64,000 nucleotides of DNA from Apostichopus japonicus (GCF_037975245.1 NC_092562.1:9093001-9157000); one strand, 5' to 3'. Shown: positions 35,868 to 48,602, counted from the first letter of the stretch. Notes: a model not told the origin generated them from the sequence alone. Made by a program: numbers and translations.

Positions 35868-35963
35868 TGAACAGAGTTGACAGAGACCAGGAGGTAAAAT
35901 GCTAACACATGAAAGAATACAGATTGAGGCATGACCAATCACCATAACACTTACTGTGCAGTA

Positions 35964-37605
35964 TAGAGAGCTTAGGAGTTATAACCTGTAGAATACCAAG
36001 TTAAGCTCCTTCGATGCCAGGAATCAAACACTTGCATGGTATGGGGCACTCAACCAAGACTCACCCATAACCAAGAATTGTTGCAACTGAGAAAATGACA
36101 GCTGACGATAACTCTCTAGAAACTATAGTGAAGGAGCAATCAAGACAAGTAGTTGTTAAGAATTTGTCTCTGGAGAAAATCAACAACATCCTCCAAGCAA
36201 GGAGCTCTGCTCACCGGACCACATAAAGAGAAACTACCTGGAGATGAAGAAAAAACAGCTGGCCCAGTTTCCACCCAGCCAGCTACGGATTTAAACTAGC
36301 TCCACCTGTTGTAAAAAGTCGCACAGCTGGCATATTAAATTTGATAACTGGCTCATTACTGACGAAGGGGGTTGATAAATGCCCAGAGGTGATACTACTT
36401 GTAGATAATTTTCCCCACAAGATGTCTGATTGATACTGGTTCACAAGTCTCAACTACTACAGAATCCTTTTCCTACCAAAATTGCCCTTCAGAAGAATTA
36501 TAGGGCTAGACAAACCATATGTTGGCTTTGCAAAACTGCCTGTGACAGCTCTTGGGAAAAGTTTTTATGTTGGGTTTCTTGTAACCAGGGATCTTGTTGG
36601 TATGCCAATGGCTAAGCGTAAGGCGACAGTTCCTGGACTGCTGGGGTACAACGTCTTCGAGCAGCTGCACAGATTATTGAATAAGTCACTTTGGGAAGAT
36701 TATTGCAGCAGCTTCTCTCCCAAAGAGATAAGAGGGTTCATGTCTTGGCCCTATATCAGGAGAAAGTGGCAAGCTCTCTCAGGGACAAGGAGGGAAGAAT
36801 CTACGAGGTGAGGATTGATGGTAAGGAACCGGTACTGTTTCCAGGAAGGACAGCTGGGGTAGTCAAATGCACAGTGTAGCCAGCAGTGTCACAGATCGCT
36901 ATGAGAGCCTCATAGAGCAGCATGAAAACTGAGTGCCCACCTATAGAATGGTGTCTTCATATGGCCCTACCATGGTGAAAGTGTCAGAAAATGGTAGAAT
37001 TCTATCTCAAATATATTGAATCTAGCTCCTTGTGATGTGTATCTACAACTCAGAACTCCAGTTGCTGTTCAAAGACCTTAATGACCTGGTGAAACCCGAT
37101 GGTATGACAAAGTTTTACCAGAGATTGACTTTGGTCCAGACATCACAGAGTCCGAAACGAAGACTGTACTAGGGATGCTATCCATGCATAAAGGGGTCTT
37201 CAGCACCAGTGAATTGGATGTGGGGTTTTATGATAAGATCAAACACACATTTCCCCTTAATGATAACACTCTGATAAAGGTGCCACACTAGAAGACACCA
37301 CCACATGAACGGCAAGAGGTGAGAGAACACCTACAGAAGCTACTAAAGCAGAAAGTCATACAGGAGCTGATCAGCTCTTTTGCTTCACCTGTTGTACTCG
37401 TCCGGAAGAAAGATGAAAAGCTGAGGTTGTGCGTTGACCATCGAGCTCAATGACAACTAGACTCAAATGGATGCTAATCCTTTGCCGAGGATAGAGGAGG
37501 CTTTGGACGCTTTGAAATGGGCAAAATAGTTTTGCAGCCTTGACCTTTCTCATGGATACTATTAAATGCCAGTTGCGGAGGAAGATGTGGAGAAAACAGC
37601 CTTAT
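35964..37605 (+). mobile_element. Gypsy/Ty3-like pol remnant, copy 1
   Basis: This block carries a retropepsin active site, CLIDTGSQVS (GAT-ACT-GGT at 36432-36440), then a frameshifted protease-linker region (VTRDLVGMPMAK, GLLGYNVFEQL at 36482-36811). Near 37336-37440 the start of a Gypsy RT is visible (VIQELISSFASPVVLVRKKD, LRLCVDHRA). The order protease then RT without an integrase between them fits Ty3/gypsy, not copia. The frames are broken repeatedly and no LTRs were found. Left and right junctions with A-type intron are near 35963 and 37605. Confidence 0.7.
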
Positions 37606-38878
37606 AATAGCACTTACATATTGCTTCCAGTTTTTGTAGTTAAAAGAGAAAGTAAGAAAAAAGAGAAATCTAATTTGTAGGCTTGATGTAGGCTTGACAC
37701 ATACAAGTGAGGACAACTATGGGAAAAGCTAACGTCAGAGGTAAAACATGGACATGAAATTACTGTAATTATGTCAAATGAGAAAATAACATTTAAAAAA
37801 ATGTGCTTGACTAATATAGGCTAGCCACATAAAAAAGAGGAGGTTATGGCTTAAGGCGAGAATGAAAAATGGACCTGTAGTAACTGCTGTTACTAAGAGA
37901 GATTTCCTGAAGAAATTGCGGTTGTAACAATGAATGATTAAGTAATGTGAGATATGCTCTGTATGTTGCAAACCAAGGCAGGTAACATTAAACATTTATG
38001 TTTTAGGAATAATTTAATCCTCATCTCTCACATATTCACCTTTCATCCTCCATTTCTTCTATTCATGTTCACCAGATACTTCAGCTTTACTTTAGTTTAG
38101 TTACACCTGGGTAGTCAGCTCGTTATAAGATGGGTGTCTTATGTTTAGTTTTGGGAATAATTTCAGAGCTTGAGGAGGGTTACACGATACTTGGTTTAAG
38201 ATAAGCTAGAGAAGAAAGGCTACCATATCTGTGGGAGTTTAATACAGTAGTGTGAGAGCAGCAAAAAACCCTTGTGTCTTAGCTGTGGGCAGAGTTGTTG
38301 TCTGTTAAATGGTCATAGTTGAGTTTGTATGATACAGTGGCAAGCTTCATCAGTATGAAGTGAATTTGTGGAAGCATCCAAAGGATATCAAATTATCCCA
38401 CATCCCTCTTATTTATTCAGCATTATCAAAACTAAGCAACATATTTTGCACTGGAATGAGAATAGCTGACTGACAAACAAACCTATATTAAAGGATAATT
38501 TGAGGCACAAAATCAACTTTGATATATTGCAGACCAATATAAACCACTTCATCTGCCGAGGTGGTATTTCAATACCATTTTGGAAAACTTACCCTTTAAA
38601 CAACTGTGGTTTATCAACTGTATCAACTGAATACACCCAGATCACAAGGTCCACTCCTCAGATGAAACACAAAACTCAAAGTGAAAAACAATCATTTGGT
38701 GATATCAAAATGACATGTTTATAATCTGTCACAAATTTGTCAAGGAGAAATGGTGTTAAAATGTCATCCAAGGGTGCTCTGTTGTTAAATATGAACTTAA
38801 AGGAACATGTTTTTACTGAATTCTTAAACAATGGAATGAGGGTCTACAGGCTTTCATAAAGGAATGAACAAACCATAC
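37606..38878 (-). other. Intron: A-type fragment passing into B-type
   Basis: A-type intron words resume after the Gypsy remnant (tattgcttccagtttttgtag, ggacaactatgggaaaagc) and pass near 38010 into B-type sequence next to the class B exon. TTAA at 37851-37854 is the unoccupied counterpart of the insertion at 45665. The whole stretch is duplicated at 45410-47240. Confidence 0.55.
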
Positions 38879-39208
38879 CTGGTGTAAGTCCATCTAAAGT
38901 TTCTATACAGATAACACCAGCATCTTCCCGATGATTACAATTTTCGATGCTATTATAAGAACAGCTCAACAGTTCAGTTTCATCGCCATTGCAACCAACA
39001 TCATCCAGATGGATTTCGCCGGTTCCCTCACCAAATGCCGCACTGTCACGATAACTTAGGGCTCGGTCAAAGCCTAACTGCCTGCAGACTACATTAGCAT
39101 CATCAATGCCCCATGCATCATCACAGACAGTGCCCCATTCTCCATTTAGGAAGATCTCAACACGTCCAGCTGTCTCATTACCTCCAGCAAGACGAATGGA
39201 ACCTTCCT
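38879..39208 (-). CDS. SRCR domain exon, class B
   Basis: This 110-codon phase 1-1 exon has acceptor ctctacag and donor GTATGGTT. The class B core carries the variable stretch RQLGFDRALSYRDSAAFGEG, loop SYNSIENC, NHREDAGVIC and linker ETLDGLTPG. Six cysteines and NET are intact. The closest relative is the exon at 47244, which has the same linker; the two lie in the duplicated B-B-A block. Confidence 0.95.
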
Positions 39209-40712
39209 CTGTAGAGAATAATAAACAATCAAGAGTTGTTACACCAATCTTTAATTCTAATGAAATCCTATTAACCAAATATTCTGAATAATTTGCTAGT
39301 CATTCCACAGATTGGTGAACCCAAACCCTGGAAGATTTAGTTAGTAATAGATGTCACCATCCAGAGAGGAAATGTCACCCTCACCACCAACATTCCAATT
39401 ACTCATACTAATGCATCGTACAGGGACAACTAACCTATAATCCTCATCTCTCACATATTAACCTTTCATCCTCCATCTCTTCTATTCATCTTCACCAAAT
39501 ACTGCTGATATACTTTTCTTTAGTTAGGGGGCCATTAGTTTGCAGAACCTGATTGTTTCCTCCCCTAAAAATATTACTCTACTCCACTTATCGTAGGTAA
39601 GGAAAGAAACAATTTTAAGGGAGGAACCAACAATTTCAGAAGAGGAAACTAATGAGTCCGGAAAGTAACGGGAACCATTTAGTTATGCCTGGGTAGAAGT
39701 GTAGAAGTTGGACATATCGGTATATAATTTAATTGTTAAGCTTGGACTGTACCTGAAAGTCCACCGTGAGTGTACACAGAAGCCTTGCTCTCGGCTACGA
39801 AAGGATCCCATCAATACTATATTCACTCCCTGTCATTATATTACCAGATTTATCACTGTTTACCACTTAAAGAACTAGCTGATCCTGTAACTGTTCTAAT
39901 TGGAGGCTCTCTCAAATGGACAAAAGGTAAAGGTAAGTTGGCCTGACGTTTCGATCCTGCTAGAATCGAATCGTCAGGCCAACTTACTTTTACACATTAT
40001 TTTTCATATCAGATTATATATTTCGATATCAGCTAACGAAATACCCAATATTTTATTTACGTGCGATATACTTTTCACTTTATTTACGTTGGAGTTGCAA
40101 CACAGATAATGGTTTGAAAACTTTTAATAGCAGTTGTAGAAGCTGTCCCTAACTTCCTTTTTTTTCATTTCGTGGCCAATGGCTACTATTTTTCCCCTTC
40201 TGTAGTCACTGCAAATAACTGTGTTGTGGCGGGATTGCAATAGTGCGACACCTCGTTATAAACGTACAGCACCCCATGTATGCATAACAGTGTTCTTGAT
40301 TTACTACATTTATCTTACTGTTAAACGTTAAGTACATTTTACCATCAATATTCATATTATATGCTGAACATATTGGACTTTGCAGATATATGTGAATCTT
40401 GTTTCTGTTGAAATCTAGTGTTTGAATATAATTCACTCTATAGTGTACTTAGCCAGCTACAGTTTCTTATTGTTTATGTGTTCATCTGTCTTCCTACTGT
40501 AGGCACACTGGGGATTATAACCTCCTATCCAACTCAAAGGGTGGAACATCCCTTAGATATGGACTACGGAGTTTAACACACAGAATAGCTAATGAAAACT
40601 AGTTACGAATATACGAACTGATTTAAAGGAACATGCTTTGATTGAAATTTTCAAACAATGCATTAACATTTAGGCCAGCAGGCCTTCAAGAAGGAATAAA
40701 AAAAAAACATAC
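39209..40712 (-). other. Intron, B-type, with hairpin repeat insertion
   Basis: The B-type intron includes the tail of the Penelope-related region (about 39355-39480), the segment shared with 24660-25000, and the hairpin-headed repeat at 39934-40275. No exon was recognised. Confidence 0.55.
39934..40275. repeat. Hairpin-headed dispersed repeat
   Basis: The repeat opens with an imperfect palindrome at 39934-39986 (arms taagttggcctgacg and cgtcaggccaactta). About 290 bp follow (tatttcgatatcagctaacg, gcgatatacttttcac, ttggagttgcaacac). The same sequence occurs in reverse orientation inside the hAT element at about 59320-59655, and truncated at 48304-48520. No coding capacity is apparent. Confidence 0.75.
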
Positions 40713-41042
40713 CTGGCGGAGGTGCATCTGAAGTGAATTGACAGATAACACCAGCATCTTCACCATGACCACAATTGTCGATGCTACTATAATAACAACT
40801 CAACAATTCAGTTTCTTCCCCACCGCATCCAACATCATCCAGATGGATTTCTCCGGTTCCCTCACCAAATGCAGCACCTCCACGAGATTCAAGGGCTCGA
40901 ATGAAGCCTAACTGCCTGCAGACTACATTAGCATCATTAATGTCCCATGCATCATCACAGACAGTGCCCCATTCTCCATTTAAGTAGATCTCAACACGTC
41001 CAGCTGTCTCATTACCTCCAGCAAGACGAATGGAACCTTCCT
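40713..41042 (-). CDS. SRCR domain exon, class B
   Basis: This 110-codon phase 1-1 exon has acceptor ctctacag and donor GTATGTTT. The class B core has the variable stretch RQLGFIRALESRGGAAFGEG, loop YYSSIDNC (Tyr after the fourth cysteine), CGHGEDAG and linker TSDAPPPG. Six cysteines and NET are intact. Confidence 0.95.
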
Positions 41043-42865
41043 CTGTAGAGAAATAGTGAACAATCAAGATTTGCTACACCAAAAGTCTATCTTTGCTTTG
41101 TTATGAAAATCTATTAGCCAAGTTGCTTAACATTTAAATTTTTCTGAATCATATGCTAGATTGGTAAACCCAAACCCTGGAAGATTTAGTTATTAATATA
41201 TATTTTAATCATAGTATCTATTAATTTAACCTGCCTTATTACAACAGGTAGTAGCATCACTGTAAACAGACAAGATATTAATGTGATGCATGAATAATTA
41301 AGCTCATATGACATTCTGTATATATCATATGACATATGTTTGAGGCTTGAAGAATGATGGTTCTTGCTGCACCCTGCCATCCTCTGATATGGTGGCATTA
41401 TATTGATGACAGTATCTTTATCTGGACCAGTGATGAGGCCAGTGATGGACCAGTGATGAGGCCAGTTTCATAGATTACATAAATTCCTTTCACAGCATCA
41501 TTAAGTTTAATTCTGATTACTCTCTCCAACACTTGCTTGATGTCACTATTCGGAAAGAAATCCTCACCATCACCACCCATATGTTTAATCCTATAACTCC
41601 ATTCCAATCCATTGTATGGGGACAGTCACTAACCTTTAATCCTCATATCTCATATATTAACATTTCTTGATCTATTTCTTCTAATCATCTTCACCAGATA
41701 CTGCAGATTTACTTTTCTTTAGTATGGGGACCGTTAGTTTCCAGACCCATTTGTTCCCCCCCCCCTCATATATGATAGTCAGCTCATTGTTATAAGATGG
41801 ATAAGTGTTTTTAAGTTTTGGGAATAATTTCATAGCTGGGGAGGGGGGAGGGGAATACACATGACTTTATACATGTTTTAAGGTAAGCTAGTAGGGCCTA
41901 CCCAGAGATTTACATGATTAAAATAGTCAACTATGTATTTCCAAATTTCTCATGATTAGATTGGCTAATAGTCCCTTACCTATTATCTGCAAACAATCTT
42001 GGATCTGTTGTGCTCAATAAACATTAAGTATTTGTAACTACTTGTAACGTTACCTCTCCTGTTTTTCTATGTTAAGTACTATAAGCAAAGTCAGCACATG
42101 CAATACTGTCAATATCATAATATGTCTACTAAAACCTCCATACCAACCTAACAAGTTCATACAACATGTGGTAGACGATACTAAACTTGAGAACATATAC
42201 AAAGTTTACAACCACAGCCCAGCAGCGGACTGTTTAGTCAGCCAGTTTTATACACAAATGCTCTGTACATTGCAACCCACAGCAGAGAACATTTATGTTT
42301 GCAAATGTCACATTTATTCATTGCACTTCAGTAATATCAGTGTAAGAATGTAAGGAAAAAGTGGAAGCTGGAAAATATGTTTGCTTTTAACGGTGATAAG
42401 AAAACAATTGCAACACAGAAAATATTTATGCTTACAAATGTAATATCAATTCTTGGCACTATAGTTTTATCTGTGTTAAGGTGTGAAAAAAATGTCACCA
42501 CAGCAGAGATCTACTGGACCAGCCAGGATAATGAAATGGGTCTTTCAGCTATCAGTGTGGAATACTTTTCTCTTCAATATAAGTCTTTACAATGTTTACC
42601 AGTAATATCACTTTGAGATCTCTCTCTTCTCTGTTATGCCAATATTATGAAATAATCAAGATTTGCATGAACAGAGTTGACAGAAACCAGGAGGTAAATG
42701 CTAACACATGAAAGAATGATTGAGGCATGATGAATGACCATAACACTTACTGTTCAATGTAGTGTACTACCTGACTTAACATTAATGTTTATCACATGAT
42801 ATTGTTGAAAGAGACATGAAAAACCGTTAAATAGATCCAATGGCTTCACTTGCAGATTAGCTCAC
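41043..42865 (-). other. Intron: B-type passing into A-type
   Basis: It contains a Penelope-like relic, C- and G-rich runs (about 41757-41766 and 41839-41852), and from about 42020 the B-to-A transition sequence shared with 28080-28700. No exon was recognised. Confidence 0.55.
41354..41640 (+). pseudogene. Penelope-like RT relic (third copy)
   Basis: RWHYIDDSIFIWTSDEA can be read across ggcattatattgatgacagt. A small internal duplication (ggaccagtgatgaggccagt repeated near 41427-41465) is specific to this copy. The position relative to the class B exon is the same as in the other relics. Confidence 0.55.
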
Positions 42866-43186
42866 CTCCAGGTAGTACAGTACTACAAACTACACCAGCA
42901 TCTTCAAAATGACCACAATCGTCTCTTTCTGAGTGTCCGCAGCTTAAAAGGTTGCTTTCATCACCAGTGCATGACAGGTCTTCTAGGTGAATTTCCCCAG
43001 AGCCTTCACCAAATGTAGCACTACCAGGAGCTGAAATGACTCCTGGGAATCCCAACTGACGACATACCACTACAGCATCGCTGACATCCCAGTAATCATC
43101 ACACACTGTGCCCCACTCTCCATTATGATAAATCTCAACTCGACCAGCTGTTTCGTTTCCTCCACTGAGACGAACTGCCCCTTCAT
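42866..43186 (-). CDS. SRCR domain exon, class A, divergent loop
   Basis: This 107-codon phase 1-1 exon has [41 protein letters not shown] and loop GHSERDDC, then GHFEDAG and linker STVLPG. It has the most changed loop of any class A copy (S-E-R-D-D), and EDLSC replaces DDVAC. Six cysteines and NET are intact. It lies singly between two B pairs. Confidence 0.95.
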
Positions 43187-44595
43187 CTGAATTGGAAAGC
43201 AAAATGTCTAGTAACCACTTTTACATTTTCAAAGGATAAAGAAAGATTTTACAAATTTAATAACAACTCTTCTTGTATGTTAACTTCCCCCATTGAGAGG
43301 AATCTCAAGATACAGAAGCGAGACACATTGTTCATGTACTATATCAACTCCTCTGTTATGTGGATCTCCCCCATTTAAGATGTACCTCAAGATACAATTT
43401 GATAAATGTTTAGGACGTTACCATTTGGTAGCTACTACTGACACAACTACTTTGTGAATGATGAAGTGCAAAACATATGAAACATTTTTTTCAATTATCA
43501 GTACTGAGTGGAGAGCATTTTCTATTTAAATTAATCTATTTCTTTACTAGCTATTCTGTTTCAGCAAACTGGTCTCATATCTGAGATAACAAATAGCCCT
43601 TAAATATTGCTTCTTGTGTTTGCAGACAAAAAGAAAATCAAATTTAAACAATTTGATTGATTGATGAGGCTTGCCACATACATCTGAGGACACTATGGGA
43701 AAAGCTAATGTTGGGAATGAAAAATGGACATGTAGTTACTGCTGTTACTGAGAGAGATTTCCTGAAGAAATTGCTGTTGTATCAACACCGACAGCAGAAA
43801 AACAAAGCATGATGAACTAATGTGACAAATGCTCTGTATATTGCAAACCACAACAGAGACCATTTATGCTTGCAAATGTAACATTTATTATTGGCACCAC
43901 AGTTTAATCTGTGTTAGGGTGTAAAACAAAAATGTCACCACAGCAGAGACCAACTGGAACTCCTGATGGCCAATGGAGGTTGCTTATGAAAAGTACTGAC
44001 AATTTTCAATATTTTTTTATTGAAGCCATACCCTAACAGAAGCTTGTATCACAAAGATATGTTTTGAAATTTGATATTATATGCAAAATGCAGTTAGCAA
44101 ACAGCAGAGTGAATGATGTCAACATGCCCATTCAACTGAAAAGCCTATGTCTTTTTCATTATCTTTTTATAATGTTTCGAATAATTAATCTAAAGAGAGT
44201 AATTACAAATACTTCAAAACAGTTACCAGCCTTTTGATGAAATTAAAACCACAGAGAACATTGACAGCTAAGTGATTTTCTAATCAGGCTTCAAGAATAA
44301 ATGAATTAAAACACCCAAATTAAAGCCTCAAGTGAAGTTTGTAATAAAGACTATCCTGATGATATCATGGACCATTGACTGCGATCCACTTCCTGAACTA
44401 TAAAGGGAGGGTTTTAGCCAGTCAAAATAAATTGATTAATTTAGTTATCTGTATGTTGAGTGAGGTACAGGATAATGAAATGGTTCTTTCAGTGTGGAAT
44501 ACTTTTCTCTTCAATATAGGTCTTTACATAATCTACCAGCAATATAACTTTGAGATATCTCTCTTCTCTGTTTGACAATATTATGAAATAATCAG
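43187..44595 (-). other. Intron, A-type, up to LINE insertion
   Basis: This is A-type intron closest to 33622-34760, the paralogous intron. It continues about 250 bp further than that copy before the LINE junction at 44595 (ends gaaataatcag). Confidence 0.6.
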
Positions 44596-45021
44596 CGTGA
44601 CCTCTGCCACAACTTCATCGATTTAAAGGCGGCCTTCGACAGAGTCTGGCATGATGGCCTTTGGCATGTCCTCAGAGAATTCAACATCGAGGAAAGACTT
44701 GTTCAAGTCATCCATTCACTGTACAGTCACTCTAGCAGTGCAGTTCTTCTGAACAACCAGCTAGGAGAGTTCTTCCAGACACTGTTGGTGTTGGACAGGG
44801 TTGTCCACTTTCTCTAGTTCTTTTCAACTTATTCCTCAAAAGATCTATGCAGGAAACTCTCCAAGACCACCATACCTCTATATCCATTGGTGGACGTCCA
44901 ATCTGCAATCTTCGGTTTGCTGATAATATAGACCTGATGGGAGGCAACATTAACAAGCTCCAAGACCTCACCAACAAACTTGCTACAAAAGCCGGCAAAT
45001 TTGCCATGGAAATCAGCACAG
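44596..45021 (+). mobile_element. LINE fragment, reverse transcriptase, copy 2
   Basis: It starts at the same internal point as copy 1 (cgtgacctctgccac) and covers only the first ~425 bp. The RT box reads RFADNIDLMGG, so the second catalytic Asp is Asn. It is cut off after GCCATGGAAATCAGCACAG and joined directly to Gypsy-derived sequence, which in copy 1 lies almost 2 kb further on. Confidence 0.85.
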
Positions 45022-45415
45022 ATCCATACTATCCATGCATAAAGGAGTCTTCAGCACCAGTGAATTGGATGTGGGGTTTTGTGATAAGATTAAACACACA
45101 ATTCACCACCACAAGCATGACAAGAGGTGAGAGAACACCTACAGAAGCTACTAAAGCAGAAAGTCATACAGGAGCTGTTCAGCTCTTTTGCTTCACCTGT
45201 TGTACTCGTCCGGAAGAAAGATGGAAAGCTGAGGTTGTGCTTAGACCATCGAGCTCAATAACAACAAGACTCAAATGAACGCTTATTCTCTGCCGAAGAT
45301 AGAGGAGGCTTTGGACGCTTTGAAATGGGCAAAATAGTTTTGCAGCCTTGACCTTTCTCATGGATACTATTAAATGCCAGTTGCGGAGGAAGATGTGGAG
45401 AAAACAGCCTTATAA
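45022..45415 (+). mobile_element. Gypsy/Ty3-like pol remnant, copy 2 (deleted)
   Basis: It matches copy 1 from about 37168 (tatccatgcataaagg) to 37605, including VIQELFSSFASPVVLVRKKD. The protease part present in copy 1 is absent. It ends in the same A-type intron junction (tattgcttccagtttttgtag). Confidence 0.8.
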
Positions 45416-45664
45416 TAGCACTTACATATTGCTTCCAGTTTTTGTAGTTAAAAGAGAAAGTAAGAAAAATGAGAAATCTAATTTGTAGGCTTGACACATA
45501 CAAGTGAGGACAACTATGGGAAAAGCTAACGTCAGGAGTAAAACATGGACATGGACATGAAAAGTTACTGTAATTATGTCAAAAGAGAAAGTAACATTTA
45601 AAAAATGTGCTTGACTAATGTAGGCTAGCCACATAAAAGTGAGGAGGTTATGGGAAAAGCTTAA

Positions 45665-46249
45665 AGCAGCATTTTGCGTTTGGTCGCCGTTTTCTACTTT
45701 TTTGACATGTCCATCAAGTTTTTTACATATATCAATCACAAAACAGCAAACTAAGATATTAACCAAGTTTTTCCCTGCCAACAACTTTAATTGGCGAGTA
45801 ATTAAGGATATTTGCAGATAATGAGAAGAGTGTCCACGACAAATTCCACAGTTAAAATTAATCACATACAGTTCCCCCAAAACCCACTAGTTTGAATTCA
45901 ACCAATCAGAGATGCAGGTTTAGTTATGAGCCGTTGCTAAAAATAGATTCAAGACTTTGCGTTGGTACAACTGCCATACTGTACACAAATAAAGCATGGT
46001 GTTGTATTACATAGGCCTATTGGTCAATGACATTCGTAGTGTTTAAATATTCATATTATGGGCGAGGTTTATTGGGTTCTAACGGAAATATCTTGGAGAA
46101 AAACAAAGTCGAAAGTTGCAAATTTTTCGACTTTTATGCCACCATTTGAAGTAAGATTTAAATAGATAAGCTAGTTATGTATGTCGTTATGGCATAATGG
46201 AGTCAGTGAGGTTGAGAAAAATCATAGAAAAGGATGCAAAATGCTGCTT
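45665..46249. mobile_element. TTAA-flanked element with terminal inverted repeats
   Basis: The 585-bp insert has termini agcagcattttgc and gcaaaatgctgct, perfect 13-bp inverted repeats, flanked on both sides by TTAA (45661-45664 and 46250-46253). The paralogous intron has a single TTAA at 37851-37854 in matching sequence, the empty site. TTAA duplication points to a piggyBac-type transposase acting in trans. No transposase frame is present. Confidence 0.85.
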
Positions 46250-46253
46250 TAAG

Positions 46254-47243
46254 GTGGGAATGAAAAATGGACCTGTAGTAACTGCTGTTACTAAGAGAGA
46301 TTTCCTGAAGAAATTGTGGTTGTAACAATGAATGATGAAGAAATGTGAGATGTACTCTGTATGTTGCAAACCAAGGCAGATAACATTTATGTTTTAGGAA
46401 TAATTTAATCCTCATCTCTTACATATTCACCTTTCATCCTCCATTTCTTCTATTCATATTCACCAGATACTTCAGTTACACCTGGGTAGTCAGCTCGTTA
46501 TAAGATGGGTGTCTTATGTTTAGTTTTGGGAATAATTTCAGAGCTTGAGGAGGGTTACACGATACTTGGTTTAAGATAGGCTAGAGAAGAAAGGCTACCA
46601 TATCTGTGGGAGTTTAATACAGTAGTGTGAGAGCAGCAAAAAACCCTTGTGTCTTAGCTGTGGGCAGAGTTGTTGTCTGTTAAATGGTCATAGTTGAGTT
46701 TATATGATACAGTGGCAAGCTTCATCAGTATGAAGTAATTTGTGGAAGCGTCCAAAGAATAACAAATTATCCCACTTATTTATTCAGCATTATCAAAACA
46801 GAGCAACAAATTTTGCACTGGAATGAGAATAGCTGACTGACAAACAAACCTATATTAAAGGATAATTTGGGACACAAAATCAACTTTGATATATTGTAGA
46901 CCAATATAAACCACTCCATCTGCCGAGGTGGTATTTCGATACCACTATTAAATTTTGGAAAACTTACCCTTTAAACAGCTGTGGTTTATCAACTTTATCA
47001 ACTGAATACACCCAGAACACTAGGTCCACTCCTCAGATGGAACACAAAACTCAAAGTGAAAAACAATCATTTGGTGATATCAAAATGACATGTTTATAAT
47101 CTGTAACAAATTTGTCACAGAGAAATGGTGTTAAAATGTCATCTGTTGTTAAATATGAACTTAAATGGAACATGTTTTTACTGAATTCTTAAACAATGGA
47201 ATGAGGGTCTACAGGCCTTCATAAAGGAATGAACAAACCATAC
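46254..47243 (-). other. Intron, B-type
   Basis: This is a close duplicate of 37855-38878 (shared gagcttgaggagggttacac and ttgtgtcttagctgtgggc), ending at the class B exon donor. No exon was recognised. Confidence 0.6.
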
Positions 47244-47573
47244 CTGGTGTAAGTCCATCTAAAGTTTCTATACAGATAACACCAGCATCTTCACCATGAT
47301 TACAATTGTCGACGCTACTATAAGAACAGCTCAACAGTTCAGTTTCATCGCCATTGCAACCAACATCATCCAGATGGATTTCTCCGGTTCCCTCACCAAA
47401 TGCCGCACTGTGAAGATACTTTAAGGCCCGGTCAAAGCCTAACTGCCTGCAGACTACATTAGCATCATCAATGCCCCATGCATCATCACAGACAGTGCCC
47501 CATTCTGCATTTATGTAGATCTCAACACGTCCAGCTGTCTCATTACCTCCAGCAAGACGAATGGAACCTACCT
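47244..47573 (-). CDS. SRCR domain exon, class B
   Basis: This 110-codon phase 1-1 exon has acceptor ttccacag and donor GTATGGTT. It starts (E)VGSIRLAGGNET (Glu to Val) and has EIYINAEWG, where Ala replaces the conserved Gly before Glu-Trp-Gly. The variable stretch is RQLGFDRALKYLHSAAFGEG and the linker ETLDGLTPG. Six cysteines and NET are intact. It is the duplicate of the exon at 38879. Confidence 0.95.
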
Positions 47574-48602
47574 CTGTGGAAAAATAATGAACAATCAAGA
47601 TTTGTTACACCAATAGTCTATCTTTGATTCTAATGAAATCCTATTAGCCAATTTGATTATCATGAGAACTTAAAAAAAAATATTTTGAAATAATTTGCTA
47701 GTCATTCCACAGACTGGTAAGCCCAAACCCTGGAAGATTTAGTTAGTAATAGATGTCACCATCCAGAGAGGAAATGTCACCCTCACCACCAACATTCCAA
47801 TAACTCATACTAATGCATCGTACGGGGACAACTAACCTATAATCCTCATCTCTTACATATTAACCTTTCATCCTCCATTTCTTCTATTCATCTTCACCAA
47901 ATACTGCTGACAGACTCTTCTATTTAGTTAGGGGGGCATTAGTTTCCAGAAGCTGATTGTTTCCTCCCCTAAAAATATTACACTCCTCCCCTAAATAATG
48001 AGTTCGGAAACACAGAAACTAACAGGAGCCATTTAGTTATGCCTTGGTAGAAGTGTAGAAGTTGGATATATCGGTATATCATTTAATTGTTAATCTTGGA
48101 CCGTACCTGCAACAGTCCACCGGGAGTGTACACAGAAGCTTTGCTCTCGGCTACGAAAGGATCCCATCAATACTATATTCACTATCTGTCGTTATATTAC
48201 AAGATTTATCAATGTATACCACTTAAAGAACTAGCTGATCCTGTAACTGTTCTAATTGGAGGCTCTCTCAAACAGACAAAAGGTAAAGGTCAGTTGGAAG
48301 ATCAGTTGGCCTGACGTTTCGATCCTGCTAGGATCGAATCGTCAGGCCAACTTACTTTCACACATTATTTTTCATATCTGATTATATATTTCGATATCAG
48401 CTAACGAAATAACAAATATTTTATTTACGTGCGATATACTTTTCACTTTATTAACGTTGGAGTTGCAACACAGATAATGGTTTGAAACTTTTAATAGCAG
48501 TTGTAGAAGCTGTCTCTAACTTTCATGTTTTGATTGAATTTTCAAACAATGCATTAACATTTAGGCCAGCAGGCCTTCAAGAAGGAATAAAAAAAGCCAC
48601 AC
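47574..48602 (-). other. Intron, B-type, with hairpin repeat
   Basis: This is a shortened counterpart of 39209-40712. It contains the segment ending ctgttctaattggaggctct and a truncated hairpin repeat at 48304-48520. No exon was recognised. Confidence 0.55.
48304..48520. repeat. Hairpin-headed dispersed repeat, truncated copy
   Basis: A near-perfect palindrome at 48304-48352 (agttggcctgacg ... cgtcaggccaact, with gatcct/aggatc inside) is followed by the same tail as at 39986. It breaks off after gttgtagaagctgtctctaac. Confidence 0.75.

Noticed and set aside
36420-37605. Gypsy remnant as a possible endogenous retrovirus
   Set aside because: No envelope region or LTRs are visible; only short protease and RT fragments in broken frames, so a Ty3/gypsy fossil is the simpler reading.
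48087-48314. 75-codon plus frame (PLKELADPVTVLIGG) shared in part with 24.9 kb and 39.9 kb
   Set aside because: The related copies are not open over the same stretch, and it runs into the hairpin repeat; treated as repeat DNA.
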